Shown here: positions 12,160 to 14,745 of the stretch, piece after piece | Layout of the letters: every line of letters begins with the position of its first letter | How positions within the stretch are numbered: position 1 is the stretch's first letter | The notes under the pieces: model-generated | What the model was told of the DNA's origin: nothing | Database searches by the model: none | The model's input: the letters and a program-made list of their open reading frames with translations, nothing else | Assembly (NCBI GenBank): GCA_902494625.1 | Contig: CABUUB010000045.1 | Location: forward strand, 1-14,745 | DNA length: 14,745 nt | DNA from: an uncultured Collinsella sp. | GTDB lineage: Bacteria > Actinomycetota > Coriobacteriia > Coriobacteriales > Coriobacteriaceae | Direction of reading: 5' to 3' | Program-made: the position numbers and the translations under genes

Positions 12160-12989
12160 GCAAGCACTCCACCTCCGCGCTTACCATGCGCGATGCGCTC
12201 TACGAGGCTCCCGGCCCCAAGATGCGCGCCAAGATTCGCATCGGCACCGCCATCTCGCTTGTTGCCGTCGCCGCGCTCGTCGCCCTGGTGCTGCAGCGCT
12301 TCTATGTGACCGGCCAGCTTTCGGTCCACTATTGGTATTTCTTTACGCACCTCACCACCTGGAAGTTCCTGCTTGCCGGCTTTGAGGGCACCATCAAGGT
12401 TGCACTCACCGCTGGCGCCATCGCGCTGGTGCTGGGCTTAGCCCTTATGCTCGGCCGTACCAGCGACATTAAGCCGCTGCAGCTGGTCTGCCGCGTGCTC
12501 ACCGATTTCTTCCGCGGTGTGCCGAGCCTGCTGTTCATCTACTTCTTCTTTTTGGTGCTGCCCCAGTACAAGATCGCGCTACCGTCGTTTTGGATGCTCA
12601 CGCTGCCTGTCGCGCTCGCTGCGGCCGGCGTGCTGGCCGAGATTTTCCGCGCCGGCGTCAATGCCGTGCCGCGCGGTCAGGTCGAGGCGGCCCAGGCGCT
12701 CGGTCTCTCCAAGGCCAAAATCACCTTTATAATCGTGTTGCCGCAGGCTATTCGGTTTATCATTCCGTCGTTGATTTCGCAGCTTGTGGTCGTAGTCAAA
12801 GACACCACCGTCGCCTATGTGGTGAGCTACCCCGATCTCATGCAAAACGCCCGCGTGCTCATTACCAACTACGACGCCCTCGTGTCGGTCTACCTGGTTA
12901 TCGCGGTCATCTACATCCTCATCAACGTCGCGATCAACAAGGCCGCTGTCTACGTTTCGCACAAGACCGGCGCGACCATCATCCGCTAA
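12156..12989 (+). CDS. Amino-acid ABC transporter permease (GluD type)
   Basis: 277 residues. An N-terminal cytoplasmic stretch containing Y-E-A-P-G-P-K (16-22) precedes the first helix, as in actinobacterial GluD proteins. The permease domain follows from about residue 70, with the EAA loop V-P-R-G-Q-V-E-A-A-Q-A-L-G-L-S at 171-185 and I-V-L-P-Q-A-I-R at 193-200. It starts in the ATGA overlap with the upstream permease and partners it. Specificity is probably glutamate, glutamine or a related amino acid, inferred from operon type only. Confidence 0.92.
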   Translation: MSKHSTSALTMRDALYEAPGPKMRAKIRIGTAISLVAVAALVALVLQRFYVTGQLSVHYWYFFTHLTTWKFLLAGFEGTIKVALTAGAIALVLGLALMLGRTSDIKPLQLVCRVLTDFFRGVPSLLFIYFFFLVLPQYKIALPSFWMLTLPVALAAAGVLAEIFRAGVNAVPRGQVEAAQALGLSKAKITFIIVLPQAIRFIIPSLISQLVVVVKDTTVAYVVSYPDLMQNARVLITNYDALVSVYLVIAVIYILINVAINKAAVYVSHKTGATIIR

Positions 12990-13025
12990 CGCTTTACCAT
13001 TTCGAGTCATAAGGAGCCGAGCACC

Positions 13026-13790
13026 ATGGCACAGAGCACCTCTTCCACCGGCAATCAGCCGCTGATCGAGCTCAGACACGTCGATAAGCACTATGGCGAT
13101 CTACACGTCCTCAACGACATCAATCTCTCGGTCGACCGCGGCGAGGTCGTCGTTGTGATCGGGCCCTCGGGCTCGGGCAAGTCGACCATGTGCCGCACCA
13201 TCAACCGCCTGGAAACCATCGACTCGGGCGAGATCCTCATCGAGGGCAAGCCCCTGCCGCAGGAAGGCAAGGATCTTGCCCGCATGCGCGCCGAACTGGG
13301 CATGGTGTTTCAGCAGTTCAACCTGTTCGCACATATGACCGTGTTACAGAACGTCATGCTGGGACCGGTCGATGTGCTGGGCGTCTCCAAGGACGAAGCC
13401 CGCGAGCGCGCCATGGACCTGCTGAGCCGCGTGGGCGTTGCCGAGCAGGCCGATAAGGTGCCCGCGCAGCTCTCAGGCGGCCAGCAGCAGCGCGTAGCCA
13501 TCGCCCGCTCGCTTGCCATGCAGCCCAAGGCCATGCTCTTCGACGAGCCCACGAGCGCTCTTGACCCCGAGATGATCAACGAGGTGCTCGAGGTCATGGT
13601 CCGTCTGGCACAGCAGGGCATGACGATGATCGTCATCACACACGAGATGAACTTCGCCCGCCGCGTGGCCGACCGCGTCGTGTTTATGGCCGACGGCCAG
13701 ATCGTGGAAACCGGCACGCCCGACGAGTTCTTCGACCACCCCCAGACCAAGCGCGCCCAGGACTTCCTCAACTCCATTAAGGGCCACTAG
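13026..13790 (+). CDS. Amino-acid ABC transporter ATP-binding protein (GluA/GlnQ type)
   Basis: 254 residues with a complete ATPase site: Walker A G-P-S-G-S-G-K-S-T (46-54), Q-loop V-F-Q-Q-F-N-L-F (94-101), signature L-S-G-G-Q-Q-Q-R (149-156), Walker B A-M-L-F-D-E (169-174), D-loop S-A-L-D (177-180) and switch His206. The Q-Q-F-N-L-F and T-S-A-L-D-P-E sequences are typical of the polar amino-acid uptake subfamily. The ATG at 13026 has AAGGAG nine bases upstream; 36 bp separate it from the second permease. The 10-residue Ser/Thr-rich start (MAQSTSSTGN) precedes the conserved fold. It powers the importer with the two upstream permeases. Confidence 0.96.
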   Translation: MAQSTSSTGNQPLIELRHVDKHYGDLHVLNDINLSVDRGEVVVVIGPSGSGKSTMCRTINRLETIDSGEILIEGKPLPQEGKDLARMRAELGMVFQQFNLFAHMTVLQNVMLGPVDVLGVSKDEARERAMDLLSRVGVAEQADKVPAQLSGGQQQRVAIARSLAMQPKAMLFDEPTSALDPEMINEVLEVMVRLAQQGMTMIVITHEMNFARRVADRVVFMADGQIVETGTPDEFFDHPQTKRAQDFLNSIKGH

Positions 13791-13801
13791 CCCAATTGCC
13801 A

Positions 13802-13835
13802 CGCGGGCAAATTCATCACCAGCGTTTGCCCCGCG
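13802..13835 (+). terminator. Possible hairpin after the ABC operon
   Basis: CGCGGGCAAA (13802-13811) pairs with TTTGCCCCGCG (13825-13835), with one bulged C. It starts 12 bases after the ATPase stop but has no T-tract, so it may be a weak terminator, a 3' stabiliser or a processing site. The gap to the next gene is only 87 bp and shows no clear promoter. Confidence 0.35.
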
Positions 13836-13877
13836 CCACCCCTGCACCATGTCCACCCGGATTCGAAAGCCACTCCC

Positions 13878-14687
13878 ATGATCGGAACCCGTACTTCATC
13901 GTCCTACACCCCACATGTCGACGTCGCCCCCGCCGACCGCCCACTCATCCTCGTCGCGCCGCGTTGGGAAGAGGCAAAGCCGTTTTTGAGCGAGACGCTC
14001 TCCCCCAACGAGGAAATCGCAAGTGTCTTTGTCGATGCCATTCTTGCCGCCGGCGGCCTGCCGCTGCAGATGTCCATCACAGAAGACATTGAGGTCATCC
14101 GTCATTACGTCGATATCGCCGACGGCATCGCTATTCCCGGCGGCCCGGACGTCAACCCCAAGCGCTGGGGCGACGAGCGCCCCTACGACCCCACACTATG
14201 CTGCGAGATTCGCGACCGTTTTGAGTTTAAGCTGGTTAACGAGGTGCTTCGCGCCAAGAAGCCGCTCTTTACCACCTGCCGCGGCACGCAGCTGCTCAAC
14301 GTCGCCACCGGCGGCACCCTGTGCATGGACGTGCCGAGCCTGGGTGCGCGCGAGGGTCGCACGCAGTGGCGTCACACCCACGTGCTCAACGATCCCGTGC
14401 ACCCCGTCGAGGTCGTGCCGGGCTCGCTGCTGGAGCGCGCGGTTGGCGGGCACAGGCTGATCCAGACCAACTCGGCACATCACTGCTGCGTCGATCGTCT
14501 GGGCAAGAGCACGCGCTTGGTCGCCAAGGCAACCGACGGCGTTCCCGAGTGCATCGAAGTCGAGGGCCAGCCGTTCTGCCTGGGCGTGCAATGGCATCCC
14601 GAGTACACCTGGCAGACGCTCGAGACCGACTTTAATCTGTGGAAGTCGTTTGTCGAGGCGGCGGCCAAGGTAAAGCAGGCCCGCTAG
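13878..14687 (+). CDS. Gamma-glutamyl-gamma-aminobutyrate hydrolase family protein (peptidase C26, PuuD-like)
   Basis: 269 residues, class I glutamine amidotransferase-like fold. The catalytic triad is visible: Cys134 in the nucleophile elbow T-T-C-R-G-T-Q, His240 and Glu242 in Q-W-H-P-E-Y. Other family marks are I-P-G-G-P-D-V-N-P (86-94), which in this family forms the oxyanion region, and N-S-A-H-H near 198-202. Such enzymes cleave gamma-glutamyl amides, for example gamma-glutamyl-GABA, releasing glutamate; related members act on folate polyglutamates or other gamma-glutamyl compounds. The first 20 residues are a poorly conserved extension. The ATG at 13878 has no strong SD, so the start is less certain. 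Following a glutamate-type importer by 87 bp on the same strand, it may belong to the same regulon. Confidence 0.92.
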   Translation: MIGTRTSSSYTPHVDVAPADRPLILVAPRWEEAKPFLSETLSPNEEIASVFVDAILAAGGLPLQMSITEDIEVIRHYVDIADGIAIPGGPDVNPKRWGDERPYDPTLCCEIRDRFEFKLVNEVLRAKKPLFTTCRGTQLLNVATGGTLCMDVPSLGAREGRTQWRHTHVLNDPVHPVEVVPGSLLERAVGGHRLIQTNSAHHCCVDRLGKSTRLVAKATDGVPECIEVEGQPFCLGVQWHPEYTWQTLETDFNLWKSFVEAAAKVKQAR

Positions 14688-14745
14688 CTCGCAAGCCACA
14701 CAAGTTAAAGTCTCCTAAACCAGCGGGGGGGGCTGACACCAGCAC
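14688..14745. other. Right-edge non-coding tail with a G8 tract
   Basis: 58 bases after the last gene. A run of eight G (14725-14732) sits between CAGC and CTG, so a small CAGC/GCTG stem is possible. No gene start is visible. Confidence 0.4.

Noticed and set aside
1..14745. tRNA, rRNA, CRISPR arrays, transposase or integrase genes
   Set aside because: None seen: no regularly spaced repeats, no recognisable tRNA arms with CCA or T-loop motif in the gaps, and no transposase-like protein in any frame.

Overview
The window looks like chromosomal DNA from a high-GC Gram-positive gut actinobacterium, most like Coriobacteriia such as Collinsella. This is inference from GC-rich coding with strong Shine-Dalgarno (SD) sites, a GluB/C/D/A-type amino-acid ABC operon, and intergenic palindromes (core ACAAAGGGACAG, and TCTCAATCTGTAAC) that I associate from memory with such genomes. 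No search was run.

Left part, 1-4350, mostly minus strand. A TetR regulator (75-785) precedes a gene that leaves the window at its left edge, and a two-site operator-like repeat lies before the regulator. The 530-bp gap 786-1315 is not empty. It holds a 41-residue hydrophobic/polybasic peptide gene (1035-1160, minus), a good convergent promoter (938-966, plus) reading into the 3' end of that gene, a shared hairpin, and two 29-bp palindromes of one family flanking the whole unit. This arrangement resembles a type I toxin-antitoxin locus and is the best candidate here for an undescribed system. Next come a Cof-type HAD phosphatase, an AT-richer MFS exporter, and a second TetR regulator with a clear inverted-repeat operator in front of the exporter.

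Middle part, 4389-7976, minus strand. A nitrogen pair, amt then glnK (PII), is separated by a 214-bp region with a 33-nt inverted repeat plus a third related copy, which suggests a structured RNA between the genes. The PII protein has Leu at position 51, where the modifiable Tyr normally sits. Upstream is a two-gene unit encoding an HD-domain protein and a CmpB-family (putative ABC transporter permease) membrane protein.

Right part, 8205-14687, plus strand. A DXS-like thiamine-diphosphate (TPP) enzyme, lacking several substrate-binding residues of true DXS by eye alignment, ends in a strong terminator. A 379-bp gap with three different palindromic repeats and a sigma70-type promoter leads to a four-gene glutamate/glutamine-type ABC importer: a Tat-type lipoprotein binding protein, two permeases and an ATPase, with a hairpin terminator between the first two genes. 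A class I glutamine amidotransferase-like gamma-glutamyl hydrolase (peptidase C26) follows; it could feed glutamate from gamma-glutamyl compounds into the same metabolism. I saw no tRNA, rRNA, CRISPR array or transposase.
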